Source: Spiroplasma monobiae MQ-1 | Lineage (GTDB): Bacteria; Bacillota_I; Bacilli_A; Mycoplasmatales; Mycoplasmataceae | Length of the DNA stretch: 64,000 nucleotides | NCBI RefSeq assembly: GCF_002865545.1 | Contig: NZ_CP025543.1 | Coordinates: forward strand, 806,001 to 870,000 | Reading direction: 5' to 3' | Part shown: positions 54,937-64,000 of the stretch, in pieces | Layout: each line of letters opens with the position of its first letter | Position numbering within the stretch: position 1 is the stretch's first letter | Translations under genes and position numbers: made by a program | Notes under the pieces: generated by a model | The model's input: the letters and a program-made list of their open reading frames with translations, nothing else | The model's database searches: none | What the model was told of the DNA's origin: nothing

Positions 54937-55122
54937 TTAATCTCCACTTTCTATTCTTTTAATATTTTTAATAAGATTTTCTTTTTTAAATTCTACAATT
55001 AAATTACTCTCAAGGTTAGATTGCAATTTATATATAGTACCAACCCTCAAAACAGTTCAATAAATTGTTTTGCTGGGGTGTGACTTCTTTAGATAAATTT
55101 TATCACCAACATTAATCGTCAT
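54937..55122 (-). CDS. yyzM: DUF951-like small protein (YyzM type)
   Basis: 61 residues. Starts MTINVGDKIYLKKSHPSKTI, then YWTVLRVGTIYKLQSNL, which matches the DUF951 pattern (DxVxMKKPHPCGxxxWxVxRxG...). The Trp is TGA. The usual Cys residues are replaced (HPS for HPC; no CxxC), so metal binding seems lost. The ATG overlaps the end of parB by 11 bases and the stop nearly touches the ychF ATG. The order parB-yyzM-ychF equals that of Bacillus. Confidence 0.75.
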
Positions 55123-55984
55123 CTGTTAGTCCTAAAATTTCTAAAACCCTGTTTAGATCTTCGTCATCTGAATATCTAATTGTCAATTTTCCATTATCAA
55201 TTGAAACTTTAGTTCCAAGCCTTCTCATCATTTTGTTTTCCATATATACAACCGATGGTTTTTTGTTAACTATTTTCTTTTCGCTTGGATCAGCTTCACC
55301 TTTTTTGATCATTTCTTCAACTTGTCTTGCTGTGATATCATTTTCTAAAATTAATTTAAAAATTGAATCTAACAATTTTTCATTATTAACAATTGAAAGC
55401 AAAGGTTTCGCTTGACCCATAGTCACTTTTCTTTGTAACATTGCGTCTTGAACTTTTTGAGGCAAATTTAAAAGCCTCATAATATTTGCAACATGAGATC
55501 TTGATTTACCAACTCTTGTTGCGATTTCTTCTTGTTTCAACTTCAAGTTTGTTGATAATTGTTTGTAAGCAACAGCTTCTTCAATATCAAGCAAGTCTAC
55601 CCTTTGAATGTTTTCAATTATGGCAAACTCTTCCATTTGTTCTGAAGTTAATTCCAAAACAACTGCAGGAATTTCTTTTAATCCAGCAATTTTGGCAGCT
55701 CTGGTTCTTCTTTCCCCTGCTATTATTTCGTTTTTATTATTAATAATAACTGGTTGAATAATTCCGTGGATTTTAATTGAAGATGCAAGTTCATTTAACT
55801 CCTCATCTTCAAAAGTTTTTCTTGGTTGATATGGGTTTGGTTTTAATAAATTTACATCAACTAAAGTTTTTTTACTATTAGCTTTTTCTTTATCATTTTC
55901 AATTACACCAACTATATCTGAAACTGATTCTCCAAAAATATCGTCCAACCCTTTAAAGTTATATTTTGATTTAGCTTTGGCCAT
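55112..55984 (-). CDS. parB: Chromosome partitioning protein ParB (Spo0J)
   Basis: parS-binding CTPase that loads SMC, 290 residues. N-terminal ParB domain: VDVNLLKPNPYQPRKTFEDE, with the CTP motif GERRTRAAKIAGL near residue 93. HTH: QEEIATRVGKSRSHVANIMR near 150. C-terminal dimerisation domain ends LNRVLEILGLTDDD. Its start overlaps the end of parA by 14 nt and its stop overlaps the start of yyzM. Confidence 0.96.
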   Translation of the reverse strand: MAKAKSKYNFKGLDDIFGESVSDIVGVIENDKEKANSKKTLVDVNLLKPNPYQPRKTFEDEELNELASSIKIHGIIQPVIINNKNEIIAGERRTRAAKIAGLKEIPAVVLELTSEQMEEFAIIENIQRVDLLDIEEAVAYKQLSTNLKLKQEEIATRVGKSRSHVANIMRLLNLPQKVQDAMLQRKVTMGQAKPLLSIVNNEKLLDSIFKLILENDITARQVEEMIKKGEADPSEKKIVNKKPSVVYMENKMMRRLGTKVSIDNGKLTIRYSDDEDLNRVLEILGLTDDD

Positions 55985-56744
55985 TTTCTTTTAGCACCTC
56001 TTTTACAAATTCAATGTAAGCAATTGATCCTGCTCCATTTTTGTCATATTCAAAAATTGATTTACCTTCAATTGAAGATTCTGATATTCTAATATTTCTT
56101 GGTATAACTGATTTATAAACTTTTGGTCCAAATGTTTTCATAATTTCTTCTAAAACATCGTGAGCCAATTTTGTACGTGAATCAAACATTGTTACAAGAA
56201 CACCTTCGATTGTTAAATCTGGATTTAATGTTTCTTTCACTTTTTTAATAGTTCTTAAAAGTTGTGCAACCCCGTGCATTGCGTAGTGCTCTGCTTGGAT
56301 TGGAATTAATACAGTGTCAGAAATAGCTAGACCATTTCTATTAATTAATCCTAAACTTGGCGGACAATCTATTATTATGAAATCATAGTTGTCTGTTATT
56401 TTTTTTATTTCATCTCTTAGAACATTTTGATTATTAGTTTTTTGTTCTAATAAAATTAAATCTACCGCAGCTACATCTATTGAGCTGGGTGCTAAGTCAA
56501 TATTTGGTTTAATGTCTTTTACTATTACTTCAGAAAGTTGCTTTTCCCCAACAAAGACATGATACATACTTAATGAATCGCTATCTATCTCAAAACCCAC
56601 ACCAGTTGTTGCATTGAATTGAGGATCCATATCTATAAGTAAAACCCTTTTGTTGGCAAGCGCTAAACCACATGCCAAGTTAACAGATGTTGTTGTTTTA
56701 CCAACTCCACCCTTTTGATTTGAAACTGAAATTACTTTTGCCAT
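55971..56744 (-). CDS. parA: Chromosome partitioning ATPase ParA (Soj)
   Basis: Deviant-Walker-A ATPase of chromosome segregation, 257 residues. SNQKGGVGKTTTSVNLACGL (7-26) has both signature Lys; DMDPQFNATTGVG and IIIDCPPSLGLINRNGL are the Walker A' and B regions. Works with ParB, whose gene it overlaps by 14 nt. Follows rsmG by 40 nt, in the classical ori-proximal order. Confidence 0.97.
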   Translation of the reverse strand: MAKVISVSNQKGGVGKTTTSVNLACGLALANKRVLLIDMDPQFNATTGVGFEIDSDSLSMYHVFVGEKQLSEVIVKDIKPNIDLAPSSIDVAAVDLILLEQKTNNQNVLRDEIKKITDNYDFIIIDCPPSLGLINRNGLAISDTVLIPIQAEHYAMHGVAQLLRTIKKVKETLNPDLTIEGVLVTMFDSRTKLAHDVLEEIMKTFGPKVYKSVIPRNIRISESSIEGKSIFEYDKNGAGSIAYIEFVKEVLKENGQS

Positions 56745-56784
56745 AAATTACCTCTCATAATGATTATTATATCTTAATTATCCA

Positions 56785-57480
56785 CTATTTTCCTAGTGGT
56801 CTTTTTCTTATTTGACTATAAAGTCTTGGGTATTCCAAAGGAGTAGGTTTATTCTTTTTATAAAATAAATTATTTCTTTCACCTAGAACTTCATCTCGTA
56901 ATTCTTGTTTACCCTTAAGAACTAATCCAATTTTCTTTTCTTTACCATTTAAGTCATCTAATTCGTTGTTAACATTTTTTGATTTTAAACAAATGAATGT
57001 CCCTTCAACCTTAAGCGCTTGAACACCAACTTCCAATAATATGTTTAGTGGTGCCATTGCTCTTGATATTATTACATCAAACTTTTCTCTATTTTCAACA
57101 CTATATTCTTCAGCTCTTACGTTTAGAGTTCAAATGTCCTTTAGACTTAGTTCTTTAATAACCTTCTTTAAGAAGTTAATCTTTTTACCATTTGATTCAA
57201 CTAAGTATATTTTTGCAGAAGGAAACATAATTTTTAACACCATTCCAGGAAACCCCGCTCCAGTACCAATATCCAATATAGACAATCCTCCTGGATTAAA
57301 TTCATTTGTGAAAATCAATGAATCATAGAAATGTTTATCTATAATTTCCTGATCTTCAGTAATTGCTGTAAGGTTATGAATCTTATTTTCTTCTTGAAGA
57401 ATGTTTTTGTATTTAATTAGATTTTCTTTTTGCTTTTCATTAAGCTCAATTTTCAAATCTTTAAATCTATCTCAATTCAT
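56785..57480 (-). CDS. rsmG: 16S rRNA (guanine-N7) methyltransferase RsmG
   Basis: Methylates G527 of 16S rRNA. 231 residues. The SAM-binding LDIGTGAGFPGMVLKI lies near residue 70, and the catalytic VIISRAMAPLNILLE region near 140. TGA-coded Trp at residue 3 and near 116 join three pieces; the true ATG is 57480 (MNWDRFKDLKIELNEKQ). Sits next to parA as in Firmicutes, but is separated from mnmG by two permease genes. Confidence 0.94.
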
Positions 57481-57502
57481 GATGCCTCCATATAAAAAAT
57501 AA

Positions 57503-57528
57503 AAAAAGCTTGCGCCTTTTTTATTTTA
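57503..57528 (-). terminator. Terminator after the first amino acid permease
   Basis: AAAAAAGGC-GCAA-GCTTTTTTT, eight pairs with one G-U, followed by ATTTTTTATA on the minus strand; it overlaps the stop at 57521. Confidence 0.75.
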
Positions 57529-59098
57529 CATTACTTTTTCTTTTAAATTTTTCAATTTCTAATTCTTTATTATATTTAAATCAATTTTTAGGATTCAGCC
57601 TTAAAACAAAATCATTTGTTTCAATATCTTGTTTAGATATTAAACACTCATTTACCACCCAAACCACAAATATAATTATCGAGAATACAATTAAAAGCAT
57701 TGGATCAATAAATTCTTTTTGAAGAAATCTATCAATCAAGAATACATAATAAATATATCCAACCATAACAGTTACTAATATTGTGGTTATTATACCAATA
57801 ACAAATCCACCTTTAATCTTTCTGACCTCTACCTTTCCTGATTTTCTATTTTTTAAAACACCAATCATTATTATTAAATAAGCAGTAAATGCAAATATAA
57901 CCGTAGTGCTCGAAGCTAGGTCAGCAACCAAAAAGTAATTTATTTCTGTTGTTCCATCAGGATTAGAGGCATAACCAATAGCTATTGAAATAGCCAAAAA
58001 TAAAATATATACAGATAAAGTTATTGACATCGAGATATATCCGGACTTAATCAAACTAATTTTTGCTTGTTTAGCTTTATTAAAAATAAAACCTTCTTCA
58101 ACTGCGGATTGAACTGTTTTTGGCATTAAAGTTGTATATCCATTAACAACAGTAAATAAAGTGCAAGTTATTATTATTTTAAATAACAAAGCAACTCAAG
58201 GTGTATCTCGGAATAAATTGTTAAAGAAGCCAAATATATCTCCATCCTCAGCACCAAAGAAAATTCCAACAGTTATTAATAAGTAGAATATTGTGACTGC
58301 AATAATTGCAGTTAACATTGCCGGAGCAACAACTTCTTTGTGTTCGCAATCCTTTTGTAATGTAGCAGCATATATAAATCCATCGAAAGCAAATAATATT
58401 GGAACAGCAGTTGCGAAAAACAAATTAAAAACATTTGAATTGTTTTCTGGCCATTCTTCGCTAGGATTAAATGAATTTGCTCCACTTGGATCTTTTATAA
58501 AAATTGCAAAACCACCAACAACAACACACATTAAAGGAATAAATTTAATAAAGGTGAATACACTTTGTATTAATTTGCTTGGCTTGCTTGTATATGTGTT
58601 CATTAATGAAAAACCAACAAGAATAACTGTAGAAATAAATATTTTAAGAGCCATAAACCCTTCTCTACCCATTGTTTCAACAAATTTATTACCCGTGAAT
58701 GATTCAATTCCCTCAAAGAAAGTTTTTACTATAAAAAGAGCACCTATGCTTGTTAAAATTGGTAAATACATGCATACATACATTATTGAAAACAATGATG
58801 CAGTTTTTCTATTTACAAATGTGTTTGCTCAACTTTGAGCTGTTGAGTGTCCTGATTTTGTTTTGGAAGATGCAGCCTCTATAAAAGTCAACATCATCAA
58901 AGAACAAAGAACACCAATAAAAACTCAAACAGCCAAAGCTAAATATGGATTTCCATTGGCTTGAGCCAATACACCATTTGGTCCAGAATTTTTTAAATAA
59001 ATTCCTCCACCAACAACAACTCCGAAAACCATTGAAAAGATAGTTAAAAATTCAAAAGTTTTGTTTTTTGCTTTATTGGATTTGTTAACTTTTATCAT
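57521..59098 (-). CDS. APC-family amino acid permease (copy 1)
   Basis: 525-residue secondary transporter with about 12 helices. The first helix has the APC signature VFGVVVGGGIYLKNSGPNGV, the middle has FAFDGFIYAATLQKDCEHKE (the conserved helix 6 region), and YTSKPSKLIQSVFTFIKFIP is the helix 5 type motif. Several Trp are TGA. It is a close paralogue of the gene at 59101-60645 (same N-terminus, same RLNPKNWFKY ending). Starts two nt after the stop of that gene, so the pair is one transcript. Substrate unknown. Confidence 0.9.
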
Positions 59099-59100
59099 TC

Positions 59101-60645
59101 TTAATTACCTCTCTTTTCCTTATATTCTTTTATACTTTTTTGTCTATCATACTTAAATCAATTTTTTGGATTGATTCTTAAGTAGAAATCATTTAATTCT
59201 ATATTTTGCCTTGATATGATAGATTCATTTACAACTCAAGCTATAGATAATATAACCAAAAAGAAAATTCACATAATCGGACCAACCAGATCTTCACCCA
59301 TAAACAAAGGACTAAATATATTTAAATAATGAATGAATGCCAACATAAATATCAACATAGACGTTGAGAACACACCTGCAAAATATGCTCCTTTGACTTT
59401 TCTCACTTCTACTTTTTTTGTTTTTCTGTTTATTAACATACTAATCAAAATGGGTAAATCTAATAAATAAACTATTATTATTGTTGAATCAGAAGAAAGA
59501 TATGCAGTATATAAATATCCATCATCTCCTGTTATTGATTTTGGTAATAATAAACTTGAACCAACAAAAACAATAAAGAATATTGCAACAATCACCATGG
59601 CAATTCAACTAGATTTAACTTTAGAAAGTTCCGTTCCATCTTTTGAGTAAACAAATTTTTCCTCAATTGAAGCTCTTATAACAAGTGGGTAAATAACACT
59701 ATATGCATTAACCATTGTTAATAATGTTATTGTTATAACTAAATTAAATGCAAAATGAATTTTAGGTTTACCTGCAAAAATATTTAATATATTCCCATCA
59801 GTTGCTCCCATAAATATTGCAACACTTATTACAATATAAAATACCGAAACAGCAACTATTCCAGTCATCATTGCCGGGGCGACAACTTCTTTGTGTTCGC
59901 AATCTTTTTGAATTCCCGCAGAGTCTAAAAATCCATCAAACGCAAACATAATTGGAATCATTGTCATGAAAACATTTTTAAATTTAACTCTTTCAACATT
60001 TTCAGGATCAAACGAACTTGGATTTCCCATTGCAAAGAAAGTAATTCCAGCAATTAAAACCGTTAGTAACGGTATAAACTTTAAAAAAGATAATGCTGTT
60101 TGCAAAATTTTTCCTGGTTTTGATGTGTATGCATTCATAACTTGAAATAACAACAGCATAATAGCTGCAACAAATATTTCAATAGTAACCCTAACTTCAT
60201 AACTCATTAAACTTGAGTTTTCATCTCCGGTTGTAGCTTTGTAAATAATGTCTATCGATTGAAAGAAGCTGCTTGTTGTGAATAGAGCTCCAATAATAAT
60301 AAGCACAGGTAAATAAATTAGTGCATAAAGTATCGTTACAAGAGAACCATATCTTCTCCCAACAAATCTACCAGCTCAAGCTGTTAAAGTGTTGTGATCT
60401 CCTTTTTTAGTAGATGTAGATATTTCAATAAACGCCAACATCATCATGCAACAAAAAACTGCCATTAAAGTTCATATAGCAATTGCAAGATATGGATTAT
60501 TTCCAGCTTTTGAAAGTACTCCATTGTCTCCGGCATTTTTTAAATATATACCACTACCAACAACAATACCAAACGTCATTGAAAACACAGAAAGGAATTC
60601 ATAAATTTTATTCTTGGTTTTATTTTTTTTATTTACCTTAACCAT
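59101..60645 (-). CDS. APC-family amino acid permease (copy 2)
   Basis: 514 residues, about 12 membrane helices. The N-terminal APC signature is TFGIVVGSGIYLKNAGDNGV; the helix 6 region FAFDGFLDSAGIQKDCEHKE lines up with copy 1. The end RINPKNWFKY is shared too. The two proteins are clearly duplicates but differ in the substrate-facing segments (DGFLDSAG against DGFIYAAT), which may mean different amino acids. Follows mnmG by four nt. Together the pair splits the usual mnmG-rsmG neighbourhood. Confidence 0.9.
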
Positions 60646-60649
60646 GTTT

Positions 60650-62521
60650 CTATACCTCGTTATATTTTTTCTTTAAGTGGAAAAGTAACATTTGAATATC
60701 TGCGGGGTTAACTCCAGTTATTCTTGATGCTTGTCCTATTGAGACTGGTCTGACTTTTTCAAACTTTTGTCTTGCTTCTACAGCAATATTTTCAACTTTT
60801 GAATAATCAATATCTTTTGGAATTTGTTTGTTTTCCAATCTCACAAATTTTTCAATAGTTTCATTTTCCTTTTTAATGTAACCTTCAAATCTAATTAAGA
60901 TTAGTAAAGTTTGAAGTTGTTGCTTAGATAATTCATTTAACTCTTTAATATATTTTTTGAATATATTAATATCTACTTTTGGTTGTTTTAAGATTTCATA
61001 AGCACTAAATCCTTGATTCAAAATAGCTTGATCCTTTTCTTTTAGTTCCAGTGCCAATTCTGTTTTGGGACTAAATCTAATTTCTTTTAGCAATTCTATT
61101 TTATCGAAAATTTCCTTTTCAAAAGCTTGATGCACTTTTCATTGTTCTTCAGAGATCAATCCTACTTCATAACCATATTTTCTTAATCTCATTTCTGAAT
61201 TATCATTTCTAAGCGTCAATCTATTTTCAGCTCTACTTGTTAATAATCTATATGGTTCAATAACACCTTTGTTGATTAAATCGTCAATCATAACTCCAAT
61301 ATAAGATTCATTTCTTTTCATAATCAAAGGTTCTTTATTGTCAATTTTTCTTACAGCATTTATTCCTGCAATCAAACCTTGACCAGCAGCTTCTTCATAA
61401 CCACTAGTGCCATTTATTTGTCCTGCTAAAAATAAATTTTCTACCATTTTTAATTCTAAGGATAATTTTAATTGTTGAGGGTCAACACAATCATATTCAA
61501 TTGCATAAGCTCACTTGTCAACAATTACATTTTCAAAACCAGGTAGACTTCTTAACATTTTATCTTGAACATCAATTGGCATTGAAGTTGAAAAACCTTG
61601 TACATAGAAAGTGTCTAATGATTTTGATTCTGGTTCTAAAAATATTTGATGAGTTTCTTTTGTATTGAATCTAACAATCTTATCTTCAAAACTTGGACAG
61701 TATCTTGGTCCTACTGATTCGATTTGTCCAGAGTACATTGCTGACTTATGTAAATTGTCTTCAATTATTTTCTTTGTCTCTGGGGTTGAGTGAATTAAAT
61801 AACAAACTTCTTGCTCTTCGTACGGCAAAAATTTTTCTGTAGAAAATGAAAATGCTAAATTTTCATTAGTACCAGGTTCGATAATTGCTTTTGATAAGTC
61901 GATTGAATCAATTTTAACCCTTGGAGGAGTACCGGTTTTAAATCTAAAAGTTCTTAACCCCAATTTTACCAAAGTTTCACTTAGAGACTTTGTTGTTATT
62001 TCATCATTAGGTCCACCTTCATATTTTTCTTCACCTCTATAAATTAAAGATGAAAGATAAGTTCCGGTTGTCAGAACAACAGCTTCACAAAATATTTCTT
62101 TTCCATCTTCCAACAAAACTGACTTAACTTTATTACTGGAGTCTAAGGAAATATCTTTAACAACTCCAACATAAAGCTCTAAGTTTTCTTGTTTTTCAAC
62201 AACACTTTGCATATATTTTGAGTATTCAATTTTATCAGACTGAGCCCTTAGTGCCCATATACCAGGTCCTCTTGATGAGTTTAAAAGTTTCATTTGCAAA
62301 GCAGTTGCATCTGCAGCTTTACCCATTTCTCCACCAAGTGAATCAATCTCTCTAACAACTATTCCTTTTGCGGGTCCACCCACTGATGGATTACATGGCA
62401 TAGTTGCAATTTTATCTTTATATAAATTTACTAGGATTGTTTTTTTTCCTAATCTTGCAGAAGCTAATGCAGCTTCCACTCCAGCGTGGCCCGCACCAAC
62501 AACAACTATATCAGCTTGCAT
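60650..62521 (-). CDS. mnmG: tRNA uridine-5-carboxymethylaminomethyl modification enzyme MnmG
   Basis: FAD enzyme that, with MnmE, modifies U34 of several tRNAs. 623 residues. FAD loop [20 protein letters not shown] (residues 7-26), [29 protein letters not shown] and [13 protein letters not shown] are diagnostic; the C-terminal helical domain ends [23 protein letters not shown]-coded Trp at ~61508 and ~61136 join three segments. ATG 62521 is taken (GGAGG seven nt upstream); the in-frame GTG at 62527 is too close to that site. UGA is Trp here, so this modification would matter for reading UGA/UGG by tRNA-Trp(UCA) (inference). Confidence 0.97.
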
Positions 62522-62544
62522 GTGCACGCCTCCATTCTAAAAAC

Positions 62545-64000
62545 TTATTTTATTCTTTCAAATAAAACTAACTTGTCAATAATTTTTTCATAATCAAAAT
62601 TGCTTTTCATATTTTCAAAATTTATTTCTTCTGGTTTTAATCCCATTTGTTTAATCATACTTGGATAAGTTTTAACCAATATTGGTTTTAGTAGATAAGA
62701 AATTATTACAATGTTTTTTTGTAACACAGAAAGTACTTCAAGAAGTTCATCATTCTTTCCTTCTTTTTCTAAAACTCAAGGTTTTGAGTCTTCAATATAT
62801 TTATTACACTCTTGTCCTAATTTTAAAACCAATTGTGTAGCTTCTGACATATTATAAATGTCCATTAATTTTTTATAATCTTCAATAGTTTCAAAACCCT
62901 TTTGAACTAATCAGTGATTTGAAGTATCTTTTTTAGGAAGTTGTCCGTCGAAATATTTTATAATCATGTTTGAAACTCTTGAGATTAAGTTACCAACATT
63001 ATTTGCTAAGTTGTTGTTAAATGATTCTATAAATAGATCATTTGTAAAACTTCCGTCTTTATCTGTTGGCAAATTATTTATAATATAAAATCTTAAAGCA
63101 TCACTTGAATATGTGTTTATAATTTCAACTGGATCTAAAACATTTCCAATTGATTTAGACATTTTTTTATCTCCACTTAGAATTCATCCGTGTGACAATA
63201 ATTTGTCTGGCGTTTTTAAACCCAGTGACTCCAACATTACGGGTCAGTATATTGAGTGAAATCTTGTGATTTCTTTTCCAATTATTTGTAAAACCTCTGA
63301 ATCTTCACTTCAGAATTTTTTTAATAATGAATCATCATTAGATTTGTAACCTAGTGCAGTAATATAATTTGATAAGGCATCTAACCAAACATAAATAACA
63401 TGATTTGGATTTTCCTTTATTTGAATTCCTCAATTAAAACCAACTCTTGTTACAGATAAATCTTCGAGATCATTATTAATGAAGTTATTTAGCATTTCTT
63501 TTTTTCTTGTTTCTGGTTCTAAGAAATTGGTTGCAAATAAATCTTGCAAGTATTTTTGAAATTTTGAAACTCGCAACATGTAAGTTTCTTCTTCAAAGTC
63601 GCCAGCTTCTTTTCCACAAACGTTGTGATGAAATGTTTCATCCATTTGTTCTGAAGTTAAAAACTCTTCACAACTTATACAATACTTACCTTTGTAAGTT
63701 GAAGGATAAATTAAATCCTTTTCTAATAAAGACGAAAATATTTCTTTAACTGCAAAAACATGATCATCATCAGTTGTTCTAATAAATCGATCATATTCTA
63801 TATCTAAAATTTTCCATAAATCTACAAAACCTTTAACAATACCATCAACATATTCTTTAGGGCTTAGATTATTTTCTTGTGCCTTTTGTTCAATTTTTTG
63901 ACCATGCTCATCTGAACCAGTTAAAAAGAAAACTTCATATCCCTTTTCTTTTTTATATCTAGAAATAACATCAGCTAGAGTTGTTGTATATGCATGACCT
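62545..64000 (-). CDS. metG: Methionyl-tRNA synthetase, C-terminal ~485 residues (start beyond window)
   Basis: Class I synthetase. The visible part begins inside the HIGH motif ([20 protein letters not shown]), followed by [15 protein letters not shown], a zinc knuckle-type CISCEEF, and KMSKS in [20 protein letters not shown] at 63150. The anticodon-binding helical domain contains DSKPWVLEKEGK. Several Trp are TGA. It ends with TAA at 62545, 24 nt before the mnmG ATG; no C-terminal tRNA-binding (Arc1-like) domain is attached. The N-terminal ~20 residues lie outside the window. Confidence 0.96.

Noticed and set aside
56160-56190. Possible parS site (TGTACGTGAATCAAACA) within parA
   Set aside because: It departs from the TGTTTCACGTGAAACA consensus at several bases and is not palindromic; no good parS was seen in the window.
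62521-62527. Two-residue longer mnmG start (GTG 62527)
   Set aside because: GTG lies only one nt after the GGAGG site; ATG 62521 has the right spacing and standard N-terminus.

Overview
The window is a piece of a low-GC Mollicutes chromosome. In-frame TGA codons stand at conserved tryptophan positions in nearly every long gene (fusA, rplB, rpsC, alaS, metG), so UGA is read as Trp (genetic code 4), and only RF1 (prfA) is seen. Gene content (parA/parB, ispF, rpoE, AzgA-type purine permease, no cell-wall genes) fits the Spiroplasma/Entomoplasma/Mesoplasma/mycoides side of the class; the genus cannot be fixed from the window. Almost everything is on the minus strand. Only a HAD phosphatase (20.4-21.2 kb) and one hypothetical gene (30.4-31.5 kb) are on plus.

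Layout. 1-10.3 kb: the S10-spc ribosomal protein operon, rpsJ to rplO, running into secY. Several members carry unusual tails, above all L29 with about 230 extra residues. 10.4-17.2 kb: surface/membrane genes: a 1652-residue FtsX-like permease, a small membrane protein and an acyltransferase-3 protein. A 16-base T tract in a likely promoter spacer here is a candidate phase switch. 17.2-25.1 kb: alaS with a small Cys-containing gene, a HAD phosphatase, pepF, pepA and a GIY-YIG protein. 25.1-29.5 kb: str genes rpsL-rpsG-fusA and tuf with its own promoter. 29.5-38.9 kb: a lineage-specific block of genes I do not recognise. Its core is two adjacent large genes: a 702-residue Gln/Asn-rich protein and an 881-residue membrane-anchored protein with three exact 120-residue repeats. 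A RecB-like nuclease, coiled-coil and membrane proteins accompany them. 38.9-53.8 kb: a housekeeping run resembling the Bacillus order rpoE-pyrG-fba-rpmE-tdk-prfA-prmC, with added genes for purine uptake, a DHH phosphoesterase, a YczE-like membrane protein, an HD hydrolase, gltX, ispF and an apparently dead PotA-like ABC ATPase. 53.8-64 kb: the ori-proximal type cluster metG-mnmG-[two amino acid permeases]-rsmG-parA-parB-yyzM-ychF.

How the genes work together. Most of the window serves translation (ribosomal proteins, EF-Tu, EF-G, RF1 and its methylase, Ala/Glu/Met-tRNA synthetases, tRNA and rRNA modification). A second theme is salvage and uptake expected of a wall-less, nutritionally dependent cell: peptidases, amino acid permeases, purine permease, thymidine kinase. 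Chromosome segregation (ParAB) and transcription (RpoE delta) are also present.

The most interesting parts are the 702/881-residue protein pair with its recombination-prone repeats, the PotA-like pseudo-ATPase, the candidate phase-variable promoter at 16.15 kb, the giant L29, and several structured leader RNAs (rpsJ, rpsL, purine permease). No tRNA, rRNA, IS element or CRISPR array was seen.
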